A stretch of 51,314 nt of DNA from Hyphomicrobiales bacterium. Lineage in GTDB: Bacteria; Pseudomonadota; Alphaproteobacteria; Rhizobiales; Aestuariivirgaceae. The notes under the pieces are model-generated. The model made no database searches, was not told the origin of the DNA, and saw nothing but the letters and a program-made list of their open reading frames with translations. Of the stretch, positions 8,232 through 16,107 are shown piece by piece; positions within the stretch are counted from its first letter, which is position 1, and each line of letters starts with the position of its first letter. The translations under genes and the position numbers were made by a program. The stretch lies in contig JANYHE010000081.1 in assembly GCA_025359215.1 (NCBI GenBank), forward strand, positions 1 through 51,314, given 5' to 3'.

Positions 8232-9110
8232 CTAGGCCGCCCTCTCCTGTCCAACAGCCTCCACACCCAGCATCCGACAAATAGCATAGACCAGATCGGC
8301 GCGGTTTAGAGTGTAGAAATGGAAAGCATCAACGCCTTCACGTTCCAAAGCCTGCACTTGTTCAGCAGCAACCATGGCTGCAACCAGATTGCGGGTTTCA
8401 GGTTCGGAATCCAACCCTGAAAAGCGCTTCACCATTTCTGGCGGAATATGCGCGCCGCATTTTCCCGCAAATTCCTGCACCTTGGCAAAATTGGTCACGG
8501 GCAAAATACCTGGCAACAATTTGATGTTGATGCCGCGCGCCGCAATCCGGTCACGCAGCCGCAAGAAGAAAGCATTGTGGAAAAAGAACTGCGTAATTGC
8601 ATGCGTGGCCCCGTGATCGGCTTTGTCAGCCAGAAACGCCAAGTCTTCTTCTATTGAGACCGACTCAGGGTGCTTTTCGGGATAAGCCGAAACTGAAACT
8701 TGAAAATCCGCAATCTCACGAATGCCGCGCACCAAGTCTGCCGCATTGCGATAACCTTCAGGGTGCGGTTGAAAGCGCGTGCCCACACCTGCTGGCGGAT
8801 CGCCGCGCAAAGCCAGAATGTGACGAACGCCTGCATCCCAAAATTTGCGAACTACGGCATTCACGTCATCTTTGCTGGCCCCAACGCATGTGAGATGGGC
8901 AACCGGCGCCAGCGATGTTTCCGCCACAATGCGCCGCACAGTGTCAAGTGTTCGATCTTGCGTGGTCCCACCGGCACCATAAGTCACTGAAACAAACTGT
9001 GGTTGCATTGGCTCTAAGCGGCGCAGCGTGTTCCAAAATGCAACTTCAGCATCCCCCGCTTTGGGTGGGAAGAATTCAAATGACACGGCAAGGCCAGATT
9101 TTTTTGTCAT
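8232..9110 (-). CDS. metF: MetF, 5,10-methylenetetrahydrofolate reductase
   Basis: Flavoenzyme reducing 5,10-methylene-THF to 5-methyl-THF, the methyl donor for methionine synthesis. 292 residues, normal for bacterial MetF. Motifs include FEFFPPK near the N-terminus, VSVTYGAGGTTQDRTLDTV, HLTCVGASKDDV, ILALRGDPP and the FAD-contact region AYPEKHPES. The start ATG overlaps the stop of the upstream ArsR-methyltransferase gene (ATGA), so the two are translationally coupled, and the operator before that gene should control both. Confidence 0.97.
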   Translation of the reverse strand: MTKKSGLAVSFEFFPPKAGDAEVAFWNTLRRLEPMQPQFVSVTYGAGGTTQDRTLDTVRRIVAETSLAPVAHLTCVGASKDDVNAVVRKFWDAGVRHILALRGDPPAGVGTRFQPHPEGYRNAADLVRGIREIADFQVSVSAYPEKHPESVSIEEDLAFLADKADHGATHAITQFFFHNAFFLRLRDRIAARGINIKLLPGILPVTNFAKVQEFAGKCGAHIPPEMVKRFSGLDSEPETRNLVAAMVAAEQVQALEREGVDAFHFYTLNRADLVYAICRMLGVEAVGQERAA

Positions 9111-10105
9111 GATGTTTGAAGTGCCTTCTGTTTTAATTCAATTTCATTTGTGCGCATTTCGTCGCGCAGTCTTGCTAACCAGAGTGAGACAGTCAGCCCT
9201 TTGCTCGATTTAAGCCAAGGCGGTGCAAGAATTTCATGCCGCACCAATTCCAATCCAGCGCGCGCAAACCAGCTGATCATCTGTTCGCTGGAAACCCCTA
9301 ATCGCCGATGCGCATGTTCGCTGCGTAGCTCTTCAAGATCATGGGGCGCAAAATCAATGATCATCAGCAAACCTGTTGGAGAAAGAATGCGCCGCGCTTC
9401 CAGCAAAGCGCGTTGCGGTTCGTCTAAAAAGTGCAGCACTTGATGGATAGTCACCAAATCTGCAAAGCCATCAGCAAAGGGCAACGCATAAATATCGGCC
9501 TGCCGCACTTGGGCATTGCGCAAATTCTGGCGTTCTAAATTGGCCCTTGCAATGGCCAGCATCTCGCGGCTGGTGTCTAAACCAAAAAGATGAGAAGCCC
9601 GCGAACTTAAAAGTTCCAGCACGCGGCCCGTTCCGGTGCCTAGGTCAACCACATTTTCAAATTTATGTTTGCCAAGCAGGTGCAACATGGCACCCTCAAC
9701 ATCAGCTTCCAAAACATGCAAAGACCTGAGCTTGGCCCATTGTGAAGCGTTGGCGCCAAAGTAAGCGGCCGCCGTTTCATTGCGTTGACGGCGAATTTCC
9801 TCGAGTCGCGAAAGGTCGCCCGAAAGCAATTGATCCTTGCCGGGCAACATATCAACCAATGCGCGTGCCAGTGCTCCGCTGCGGCCTTCTTCGCGCAGGC
9901 GAAACAAAACCCAGTTGCCCTCTTTATGCCGACTGATGAGACCAGCCTCTGCCATCAGCTTGAGATGTCGGCTCACGCGAGGCTGGCTTTGACCGAGAAT
10001 ATAAGTGAGTTCGGTGACATTCATTTCGCCATGCGAAAGAACAAAAAGGATGCGAATCCGCGTTGTCTCGGCAACGGCCTTCAAACCTGCTAACAATTCA
10101 TCCAT
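9107..10105 (-). CDS. ArsR-family regulator fused to a SAM-dependent methyltransferase domain
   Basis: 332 residues. Residues about 1-80 form a winged-helix ArsR domain (TRIRILFVLSHGEMNVTEL, then SQPRVSRHLKLMAEAGLI). Residues about 145-255 form a class I methyltransferase fold with SAM motif VVDLGTGTGRVLEL (152-165) and acidic loop FGLDTSREML. No metal-binding CxC motif of arsenic-type ArsR is present, so the ligand is more likely SAM or S-adenosylhomocysteine bound by the methyltransferase domain. Methionine-pathway ArsR regulators of this architecture are known (SahR/SamR group, from memory). Coupling to metF (ATGA overlap) and a large palindrome over its own promoter support autoregulation with metF. 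A good AGGAG ribosome site precedes the ATG at 10105. Whether the methyltransferase domain is catalytic cannot be told. Confidence 0.9.
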   Translation of the reverse strand: MDELLAGLKAVAETTRIRILFVLSHGEMNVTELTYILGQSQPRVSRHLKLMAEAGLISRHKEGNWVLFRLREEGRSGALARALVDMLPGKDQLLSGDLSRLEEIRRQRNETAAAYFGANASQWAKLRSLHVLEADVEGAMLHLLGKHKFENVVDLGTGTGRVLELLSSRASHLFGLDTSREMLAIARANLERQNLRNAQVRQADIYALPFADGFADLVTIHQVLHFLDEPQRALLEARRILSPTGLLMIIDFAPHDLEELRSEHAHRRLGVSSEQMISWFARAGLELVRHEILAPPWLKSSKGLTVSLWLARLRDEMRTNEIELKQKALQTS

Positions 10106-10122
10106 TGCGTCACTCCTGAAAA

Positions 10123-10146
10123 CTATATAAACATATCCTTATATAG
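10123..10146. promoter_or_regulatory. Palindromic operator upstream of the ArsR-metF operon
   Basis: A 24-bp imperfect palindrome made of perfect 8-bp arms, CTATATAA and TTATATAG, separated by ACATATCC, whose central ATAT is itself symmetric. It lies 18-41 bp upstream of the regulator's start codon. Read on the minus strand, candidate -35 elements (TTGATC or TTGCGA) place the -10 inside the palindrome, so a protein bound here would block RNA polymerase. Size and symmetry suit an ArsR-family dimer. The palindrome is seen directly; that the adjacent regulator binds it is inference. Confidence 0.7.
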
Positions 10147-10302
10147 ATCGCAAGATCAAATTCGCAGATGGTGTGCAGAGTGTCGTAATTGATCTCCAAA
10201 TGTGGGTAACAACTTTATTTTTGCGGAAAAAAGTGGTATTGCCTTAGTTTGGCACAATGCGAGAGAATATATCGCAATGGGGTTTAGAGTTTTGAGGCTT
10301 CT

Positions 10303-10911
10303 ATGAAACAAGTTTTTTCGCGTCGTGAATTTAATATAGCCCTTGCAGGCTTAACTGCCGCCATTTTGGGCAGCAATACTGCGGTGGCCGATGATCAAGC
10401 CAGTGCATATGTAAAAAAGCTTGGTGCTGAAGTTATTCGCCTGGCCAATGGCGGCAAGCGCGGAGACAAAGCGCTGCAGCACAGATTTGCAGAACTGTTT
10501 AACCGCTATATCAGCATTCCAAATGTCGCCAATTTTGCGCTGGGCACTTATCAAAAGGCCTTGCCCTCTGGCGATAAGCCAAAGTTTTATGATCTGGTTG
10601 CCAATTACGCAGCAGCCCTGTTCGTTTGGTATGTTGAAGATTTTCAAGGCGACTCCCTGGAAGTGACCAGTTCAGTTGATCAAGGCAAATTCACTATCAT
10701 TGATTCTGGCATTAAAGGTTCAGGCCTTGGCAGCGAAAAGCTTCGCTGGCGCGTTTCCGGTTCAAATGGCAGCTACAGAATTGCCGATCTCAACGTTAAA
10801 GGCGTGTGGTTGACAATCTCGATGAAAAAACTTTTTGCCGACACACTCAACAGTTCACATGGCGATTTTGAGGCTCTCTATGCAAAACTTCGTGAAGCAG
10901 AAACGTGGTAA
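10303..10911 (+). CDS. MlaC-family phospholipid-binding protein with Tat-type signal (paralog 1)
   Basis: 202 residues resembling MlaC/Ttg2D, the periplasmic carrier that shuttles phospholipids between the MlaFEDB transporter and the outer membrane. The N-terminus MKQVFSRREFNIALAGLTAA carries an SRREF twin-arginine motif followed by a hydrophobic stretch and a cleavage site near AVA-DD, so Tat export is likely. MlaC-like features are the FNRYISIPNVANFALGTYQKAL segment and the ending ADLNVKGVWLTISMKKLFAD...GDFEALYAKL. No Mla transporter gene is adjacent. A second relative follows 54 bp downstream and a third at 14.9 kb. Confidence 0.85.
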   Translation: MKQVFSRREFNIALAGLTAAILGSNTAVADDQASAYVKKLGAEVIRLANGGKRGDKALQHRFAELFNRYISIPNVANFALGTYQKALPSGDKPKFYDLVANYAAALFVWYVEDFQGDSLEVTSSVDQGKFTIIDSGIKGSGLGSEKLRWRVSGSNGSYRIADLNVKGVWLTISMKKLFADTLNSSHGDFEALYAKLREAETW

Positions 10912-10965
10912 TTCATAAAACATTAACCATAGTCGGTTGAATTAGAGTCTGGTAAAAGCAGAATC

Positions 10966-11520
10966 ATGATTTCACGTCGCTCATTCATCGCTCTCAGTGT
11001 TGCAGCCCTAGCCGCGCCAGCGATGGCGGCTGACCACCCGTCTGTTGTGTTCATGAATCAAATGGGCAAAGATCTTCTTCACGCGCATCGTCAAGGCACG
11101 GTCTCGGCATTCCTGCGGGTGATCCAACGCTATGCTGATGTGTCTGGCATTGCTGACTATTCTTTGGGCGATTACAAAGTTTCTGGCGGCGAGAAGAGTC
11201 GCTATTTCCGCGGCGTCAGCACATTCATGGCGCGCTATTTTGCTGAACAATCCCGCAGTTACCCCGTTGCTAAATATGAAATCGGCGAAGCCACGGTAGC
11301 TGAAAACAAAGACGTGATTGTCGCATCAAAAGTATTCCTCATGTCTGGCCAAACTTATTCAGTAAATTGGCAGCTGTCATGGATTGATGGACAATACAAA
11401 ATCGTTGATGCCAAGTTCCTCGGATTTTCGATGACTTATCAACAGCGCAGCCTGTTCACTTCCTACATCGGCAAACACAATGGTGATGTTGGCCAATTGA
11501 TTGTGGCGCTTAATCGTTAG
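10966..11520 (+). CDS. MlaC-family phospholipid-binding protein with Tat-type signal (paralog 2)
   Basis: 184 residues, the second MlaC-type protein in tandem. The signal MISRRSFIALSVAALAAPAMA has an SRRSF twin-arginine motif and an AMA cleavage site. Mature segments line up with paralog 1: IQRYADVSGIADYSLGDYK, then KIVDAKFLGFSMTYQQRSLF and NGDVGQLIVAL. The two genes are 54 bp apart on one strand and may be co-transcribed with the extensin-like gene 55 bp further on. The mature part shows no cysteines. Divergence from paralog 1 is large, so this is an old duplication or two separately acquired subfamilies. Confidence 0.83.
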   Translation: MISRRSFIALSVAALAAPAMAADHPSVVFMNQMGKDLLHAHRQGTVSAFLRVIQRYADVSGIADYSLGDYKVSGGEKSRYFRGVSTFMARYFAEQSRSYPVAKYEIGEATVAENKDVIVASKVFLMSGQTYSVNWQLSWIDGQYKIVDAKFLGFSMTYQQRSLFTSYIGKHNGDVGQLIVALNR

Positions 11521-11575
11521 CCTTCGTTAACTATATTCCAAGCATAATTGACGCTGTTCCTGAAGGCAAAAACTT

Positions 11576-12214
11576 ATGCGTCGGCTATTGGCATTTTCTG
11601 CAATTCTCCTTTTGACAGCCTGCTCGACCAGCGTCGACAAACCGTATTTCAGGACGGCTGGCGTTTACAAACCCAGCAATGCCGCCTGCACGGCCAACCC
11701 GCAATCCTTTGCACAAGCCGAACCCATTGCCGATTTTAGCGAAGGCAATGGCTGCGGCATTTCCAATGGTTATAAAATCACTGCGATGGGCGATGTTTCC
11801 TTCAGCCAACCCGCCACTGTCACCTGCAGCGTGGCCAACACCTTCAACGATTGGCTGCAATCCTCCGTTCAACCGCGCGCCCAGAACATCTATGGTGAGC
11901 GTGTGGTCGCTTTAAAAATCGCTGCGTCCTATTCTTGCCGCCCGCGCAATAATGTGCGCGGCGCAAAACTCAGCGAGCATGGTTTAGGCAATGCCATCGA
12001 CGTTGCAGGCTTCACACTGGCAAGTGGCCGAGAAGTGACTGTGCTGACTGATTATTATGGCAATTCGAGTAATCGCTCATTCTTGCGGGCGGTGCGCGGC
12101 GATGCGTGTGGGCCTTTCCACACCGTTTTGGGCCCTGGCTCTGACCAATATCACAATGACCACATTCACTTGGATTTACAGCGTGAACGCAGCGGCGGGC
12201 CCTATTGCCACTAA
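11576..12214 (+). CDS. Extensin-like C-terminal family lipoprotein (M15-like fold)
   Basis: 212 residues with a lipoprotein signal (LLLTAC lipobox, Cys16), so lipid-anchored in the envelope. The mature domain resembles the bacterial extensin-like C-terminal family, which shares the LAS/M15 metallopeptidase layout. The zinc-site pattern is visible as SEHGLGNAIDVAGF (His and Asp ligands) and HNDHIHLDL (His ligands). Several cysteines (in NAACTANP, GNGCGI, TCSV, YSCRP, DACGPF, PYCH) suggest disulfides in the periplasm. The name is historical; the likely role is in peptidoglycan, which is inference. The 3' end overlaps the convergent DMT transporter by four bases. Confidence 0.88.
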   Translation: MRRLLAFSAILLLTACSTSVDKPYFRTAGVYKPSNAACTANPQSFAQAEPIADFSEGNGCGISNGYKITAMGDVSFSQPATVTCSVANTFNDWLQSSVQPRAQNIYGERVVALKIAASYSCRPRNNVRGAKLSEHGLGNAIDVAGFTLASGREVTVLTDYYGNSSNRSFLRAVRGDACGPFHTVLGPGSDQYHNDHIHLDLQRERSGGPYCH

Positions 12215-13083
12215 GCCCGTTTCACTTGCGCCTTGCGCCCAAACCAAACGCAAACAGCAACCAAGCTCGCAAAAAATAGTGATCGCACTGTGAGTGCTTC
12301 ACTTAAAATAAAATAAGCAGCCACTTGCGTCATAAAGGTTTGCAACAGCTGCACCTGCCCCACTTTGGCAACACCGCCCAAGGCCAAACCATTATTCCAA
12401 GCAAAAAAACCAAGCAGTTGGCTGATCAAACCCAAATATCCAAAACACGCCCAAGCCGCCACTGACTCATGACCCGTGATTCCACTTGAGAAATACCATG
12501 TGAGCGGCAAGGTTACAGGCAGCGCCACAACCAGCGCCCAGCAAATCACCTGCCAGCCGCCCAATTTGCGCGACAATTGCCCACCCGCAGCATAACCCAT
12601 CGCTGCCGCAATAACCGCAAGCACCAACAAACTATCGGCCCCATGCAAAGCAACGCCGCCATCCCAAAGCGCATAGACAATAACCGTGGAAGACCCCAGC
12701 AAACTCCACAGCCAAAATACGCGTGATGGTTTTTCGCCAGCAAATATCGTGCTCATAAAAGCTGTGCCCAAAGGCAGCAGCGCCAAAACCACACTGCCGT
12801 GAGAAGCGGGAGCTGTTTTCATGGCAATCGTGGAAAGAATGGGAAATCCGAAGATAACGCCTGCCGCAATGATCAACAGTTTTTTCACATCGGCACGATC
12901 AGGCCTTGGCTGTTTTGTTAACAACAACAATGGCATCGCCACCAATGCGGCCACCACTGTGCGCCCAACACTGACAAACAACGGATCAAACTCCCGCACC
13001 GCAAGCCGTGTGAGCGGAAGCGTGAGTGAAAACACCGCAACACCAATAAAACCAAGCAAATAGCCACGTGAAATTGAATTCAT
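12211..13083 (-). CDS. EamA/DMT-superfamily transporter
   Basis: 290 residues with about ten hydrophobic helices in two EamA repeats (about 5-140 and 150-285), the layout of drug/metabolite transporters. The first repeat starts GYLLGFIGVAVFSLTLPLTRLAV; the second contains the typical FFAWNNGLALGGVAKVGQ and ends in a short basic tail (RKAQVKRA). Substrate cannot be read from sequence; related proteins export amino acids, nucleosides or other small metabolites. A perfect 14-bp palindrome lies 37-50 bp upstream of the start and may be an operator, but no regulator gene adjoins. Confidence 0.9.
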   Translation of the reverse strand: MNSISRGYLLGFIGVAVFSLTLPLTRLAVREFDPLFVSVGRTVVAALVAMPLLLLTKQPRPDRADVKKLLIIAAGVIFGFPILSTIAMKTAPASHGSVVLALLPLGTAFMSTIFAGEKPSRVFWLWSLLGSSTVIVYALWDGGVALHGADSLLVLAVIAAAMGYAAGGQLSRKLGGWQVICWALVVALPVTLPLTWYFSSGITGHESVAAWACFGYLGLISQLLGFFAWNNGLALGGVAKVGQVQLLQTFMTQVAAYFILSEALTVRSLFFASLVAVCVWFGRKAQVKRA

Positions 13084-13119
13084 AAAATTCTCAATCTAAA
13101 TATTGACAATAAATTCCTA

Positions 13120-13133
13120 AGGTATATATACCT
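13120..13133. promoter_or_regulatory. 14-bp perfect palindrome upstream of the DMT transporter
   Basis: AGGTATATATACCT is its own reverse complement. It is centred about 43 bp upstream of the transporter start, where a promoter would be expected, inside an AT-rich 116-bp gap after the GST gene. The size fits a dimeric repressor site, but the sequence is simple enough to be chance, and no regulator is nearby. Confidence 0.4.
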
Positions 13134-13199
13134 ATTCAGGTTGCGATGCTGCAGTTTCGCAACCCCGCTGTTTGACATCGTAAAGAATACTCAAGGGAG

Positions 13200-13826
13200 T
13201 TACGGCATTTCATTGCGGGCCCAAACGGGCGCAATTTTAGGCCGCTGCACCACTGCCTCATAATGGGCTTGAAGATTAGGGTGCCGCACAAACAGTGCCG
13301 CAAGGTCTGGTGCCCAGCTCACCAACATGGCGACATAAATATCGACAGCGCTAAACATCTCACCCAAAACAAAAGGCCCCTGCCCCAAGGCTTCGGCAAA
13401 AATCGCAAAGTCCCGGTCCATGTCTTCACTGGCTTTGGCTTTAATGCGTGCCGCATCTGAAACTTCCGTCGAATAGCGATCAGGATAAAAATAGCGCAAA
13501 TCCGCCATATAAACAGCAGATGCAAAATAAAGCATCCAGCGCAAATAAATCCCGCGCGTTCTATCATCAATGGCCGGAGCCAATCCTGCCGCCGGAAATA
13601 AATCAGCGATATAAATCATCATCGCCGCACTTTCTGTCATCACACTGTCATCGGCCAATCGCAAGGCTGGCACTTCACCACGGGGATTAATTTTCAAATA
13701 TGATGCAAGAACTGATCCATCAGCCATGCGGGCCACATCTTGCAGCTCAAATTCCGCCCCCACTTCGCAAAGCAACGCCTCAACTGCTGTGGAACCTGAA
13801 CCACGCCTTGCATAGAGTGTGAACAT
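13200..13826 (-). CDS. Glutathione S-transferase family protein
   Basis: 208 residues with a GST layout: thioredoxin-fold N-terminal domain (MFTLYARRGSGSTAVEALL, then INPRGEVPALRLADDSVMTESAAMMIYIADLF, which holds the cis-proline and the glutathione-binding ES pair) and an all-helical C-terminal domain from about residue 85. The active-site residue is probably one of the serines in RRGSGS; no cysteine lies there. The start at 13826 has an excellent AAGGAGA ribosome site. It is divergent from the acyltransferase gene. Substrate unknown. Confidence 0.9.
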   Translation of the reverse strand: MFTLYARRGSGSTAVEALLCEVGAEFELQDVARMADGSVLASYLKINPRGEVPALRLADDSVMTESAAMMIYIADLFPAAGLAPAIDDRTRGIYLRWMLYFASAVYMADLRYFYPDRYSTEVSDAARIKAKASEDMDRDFAIFAEALGQGPFVLGEMFSAVDIYVAMLVSWAPDLAALFVRHPNLQAHYEAVVQRPKIAPVWARNEMP

Positions 13827-13887
13827 GAACTTCTCCTTTGGTCTATCCCGAATAAGCGCTATACACCTGCCAGATCAAGAACCAAGG

Positions 13888-14802
13888 ATGCCAACTGGTA
13901 TGGTGCAGGCCAAAGCTCCGCGCGATGTGCGGTTTTCTTATTCAACGGCCGATCAGCCGTTGTTGCAACGCGCCGTTATTCAAGCCATTGAAAAAATTGG
14001 CGGCCAGCGCAAATTGAAAAAGCTTTACGTGAAGCACCAAGAAAACTTGGCGCGTGGCGATAGTTTTTTTGATAGTGCCATGCGGCTGCTGCGCATTAAT
14101 GTTTCGCATGATGATAATTTAGCGCTCACCCCAAAAACCGGCCCTGTAGTTTTCATTTCTAACCATCCTTATGGCGTGTTGGATGGCATCACCCTCACAT
14201 GGCTCGCGCTCAAAGTGCGCCCCGACACCAAAGTGCTGGCCAATGATGTGCTGTGCCAAGCGCCGGAAGCCGCTGCCAATTTATTGCCCGTGGCCTTTGC
14301 CCCCACACGTGAAGCGCGCGAAACCAATGTGAACTCACGGCGGCAAGCACAGGAGTGGTTAAAGCAAGGCGGTGCCGTTGGCATTTTCCCTGGCGGCGGA
14401 GTTTCCACATCGGAACAACCACACCGCGGCCAAGCCGTTGATCTGGCATGGGCGCCCTTCACCGCCAAAATGATTCGCATGAGCAAGGCCACTGTGGTGC
14501 CTGTTTTCTTCACAGGGCAAAACAGCCGCCTGTTTCAATTGGCCAGCCATTTGAGTTTAACGCTGCGCTTGTCATTGGTGTTCCGCGAAACCGCGCGCCG
14601 CATTGGCACTGATCTGGCCGTGCGCGTGGGCAAGCCCATTCCCTTCAGCGAAATTGAACACCTGACCGATCGTGATGAGATGATAAAAGAGCTGCGCAAG
14701 CGCACCTATGCGCTGGCCAGACCATCAGACATTAAAGGCAACCCGAAAGATTTGCACTTGCGGCAAGGCCGCGTGAAGGGTTGGAAGAATAATCCAGAGT
14801 GA
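13888..14802 (+). CDS. Lysophospholipid acyltransferase-like protein (PlsC fold)
   Basis: About 304 residues from the ATG at 13888. An in-frame GTG at 13819 would extend it but would overlap the GST gene and leave no room for divergent promoters; Met28 (MVQAKAP) is another possibility. The acyltransferase core has the NHxxxxD motif as SNHPYGVLDGITL and the second motif GIFPGGGVSTSEQ, followed by VVPVFFTGQNSRLFQ. This type transfers acyl chains to lysophosphatidic acid or other lysolipids at the inner face of the membrane. Ornithine-lipid acyltransferases (OlsA-like) are a reasonable alternative. No partner gene is adjacent. Confidence 0.85.
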   Translation: MPTGMVQAKAPRDVRFSYSTADQPLLQRAVIQAIEKIGGQRKLKKLYVKHQENLARGDSFFDSAMRLLRINVSHDDNLALTPKTGPVVFISNHPYGVLDGITLTWLALKVRPDTKVLANDVLCQAPEAAANLLPVAFAPTREARETNVNSRRQAQEWLKQGGAVGIFPGGGVSTSEQPHRGQAVDLAWAPFTAKMIRMSKATVVPVFFTGQNSRLFQLASHLSLTLRLSLVFRETARRIGTDLAVRVGKPIPFSEIEHLTDRDEMIKELRKRTYALARPSDIKGNPKDLHLRQGRVKGWKNNPE

Positions 14803-14869
14803 TCCACTTGTCATAAAAGCCGCATCGGCTAATGTGTCACTCGGGGCAAACTATTGGGAGCATGGGGCC

Positions 14870-15397
14870 ATGCGACGAATTCTTTCATCTCTGATTATAA
14901 TCAGTGCACTGACCATTCCCACCGCGGCAAATGCCACGAAGTGCCCTTCCGAAAACTTCATCCAAAGTGCGGGTGCTGCCTTTATGAATGCCGCCCGCAA
15001 TGGCTCTGCCAGCGCTTTTTCCAGCGCAGCAAGCCGCTTTGCTGATTTGCGTGGGCTGGCACTTTTCGCGCTGGGCCCCTACCGCAAAGATTTACCGCAC
15101 GGCCGCGAAGGCGAATATGTGGCACTCACCAAAAAATTTATGGGCCAATTCATGGCCCAATATGCCAGCAAATTCAGCGGCACCGGCATCACCATCACCA
15201 ATTGCGCCGGAAACATCATCGCCACAAAACTCTCCACCGGCCAAGGCCTCACCTTCCGCCTGCGAGGCGCAAACCTCATTGAAGATGTCAGCGTCTCCGG
15301 CATCTGGCTGGCGCAGGAACTGCGCAGCAAATTCACCAACGTGATCAGAAAAAATAACGGCGACGTGGAAGCGCTGATCAGCTGGTTGGGGAATTAA
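14870..15397 (+). CDS. MlaC-family-like secreted protein (paralog 3)
   Basis: 175 residues from the ATG at 14870, preceded by TTGGGAG at a good distance; an upstream GTG at 14834 gives an unlikely hydrophilic extension. The signal peptide (MRRILSSLIIISALTIPTAANA) is Sec-type, unlike the Tat-type signals of the two paralogs at 10.3 and 11.0 kb. The mature part keeps the MlaC-like order FADLRGLALFALGPYRKDL, YVALTKKFMGQFMAQY, VSGIWLAQELRSKF and NGDVEALISWL. Two cysteines (in TKCPSEN and ITNCAGN), absent from the other two, could form a disulfide. Weaker match than paralog 1, so a diverged relative is possible. Confidence 0.75.
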   Translation: MRRILSSLIIISALTIPTAANATKCPSENFIQSAGAAFMNAARNGSASAFSSAASRFADLRGLALFALGPYRKDLPHGREGEYVALTKKFMGQFMAQYASKFSGTGITITNCAGNIIATKLSTGQGLTFRLRGANLIEDVSVSGIWLAQELRSKFTNVIRKNNGDVEALISWLGN

Positions 15398-15480
15398 CGC
15401 TAAATCTATTGCCTTCAACTTCTGTTTTCTATCTGGCTTTCATTACCGAGAAAATTGCTGATATTCGCCCCCTATCGGCA

Positions 15481-15771
15481 TCACTCCGCTCTTTTATCAG
15501 CCTGCTTATAGACTTCATCGTCCCTTCGCATTCCCACGGCTATAATGAGAATTTCGATTTTGCCTTTGTCAATACGATAAACAATGCGAGTGGCACCTGT
15601 TCGCATGCGCCGATACCCAGCCAGCGCGCCAAATAGTGGCTTTCCAGCTTTGTCTGGTTCGCCATTCACCAAGCGTTCGTCAATCACCTTCTGAATATTT
15701 TGAGCCTCGACACGGCCTAGCTTGCGAAAATCGTCTTTTACATCAGGATGATAAATAACCGTCCACGCCAT
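15481..15771 (-). CDS. RelE/ParE-family toxin
   Basis: 96 residues with the RelE/ParE fold pattern: WTVIYHPDVKDDFRKL, KVIDERLVNGEPDKAGKPL, GALAGYRRMRTGATRIVYRI, then KIEILIIAVGMRRDDEVYK. The Arg- and Tyr-rich central strands match the mRNA-cleaving RelE branch better than gyrase-poisoning ParE, but this is not certain. It starts one base after the antitoxin stop, so the two are coupled. Sits at the end of a minus-strand pair, convergent with the MlaC paralog 3 gene. Confidence 0.9.
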   Translation of the reverse strand: MAWTVIYHPDVKDDFRKLGRVEAQNIQKVIDERLVNGEPDKAGKPLFGALAGYRRMRTGATRIVYRIDKGKIEILIIAVGMRRDDEVYKQADKRAE

Positions 15772-15772
15772 T

Positions 15773-16051
15773 TCACAGGCTATCCAAGAAAACGTTCATC
15801 TCATTGCGAGAAACGTAATCTTTACGTGGGGTATTTGTTCGTGCACGTGCAACTGACTCGATGCGAAGGTCCGCCAATTCGTCCAACAAGGCTTCATAGC
15901 GATCAGTTGCCATCATCACCGCTGTCGGGCGATTGTCACGCATAACGACAAAATGATCTTCTGCACCCGATGAAATACGGTCCAACAATTCACGTGTTTT
16001 TTTCTGTAGGTCTGTGGCAGAAATAGCTTGATCAGCGCGATTAAGAAGCAT
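15773..16051 (-). CDS. Phd/YefM-family antitoxin
   Basis: 92 residues. The N-terminal part (ISATDLQKKTRELLDRIS...FVVMRDNRPTAVMM) matches Phd/YefM antitoxins, which bind DNA as dimers through this part and neutralise the toxin with the C-terminal tail. It is first in the operon, with a GGAGAT ribosome site, and the toxin follows after a single base. A consensus-like promoter lies upstream. In this family the complex normally represses its own promoter; an AT-rich 8-bp palindrome (TTATATAA, 16068-16075) overlapping the -10 could be the site. Confidence 0.88.
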   Translation of the reverse strand: MLLNRADQAISATDLQKKTRELLDRISSGAEDHFVVMRDNRPTAVMMATDRYEALLDELADLRIESVARARTNTPRKDYVSRNEMNVFLDSL

Positions 16052-16071
16052 GTTAAAATCTCCAAAGTTAT

Positions 16072-16100
16072 ATAATAATATGATTTTGGTCAGATTTCAA
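16072..16100 (-). promoter_or_regulatory. Promoter of the Phd-RelE/ParE operon (TTGAAA, 17 bp, TATTAT)
   Basis: On the minus strand TTGAAA (16100-16095) and TATTAT (16077-16072) are 17 bp apart, close to the sigma-70 consensus, and lie 21-49 bp upstream of the antitoxin start in the short gap after ettA. The pair therefore has its own promoter. The -10 is overlapped by a small palindrome that may mediate autorepression. Confidence 0.6.
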
Positions 16101-16107
16101 TCCTCTT

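Noticed and set aside
7859-8287. Longer N-terminus of the small membrane protein
   Set aside because: The extra 31 residues come from the end of metF and have no typical start; the ATG at 8194 fits the gap between genes.
10248-10275. Possible sigma-54 promoter (TTGGCAC) before the first MlaC gene
   Set aside because: The required downstream TTGC element at the correct spacing is absent.
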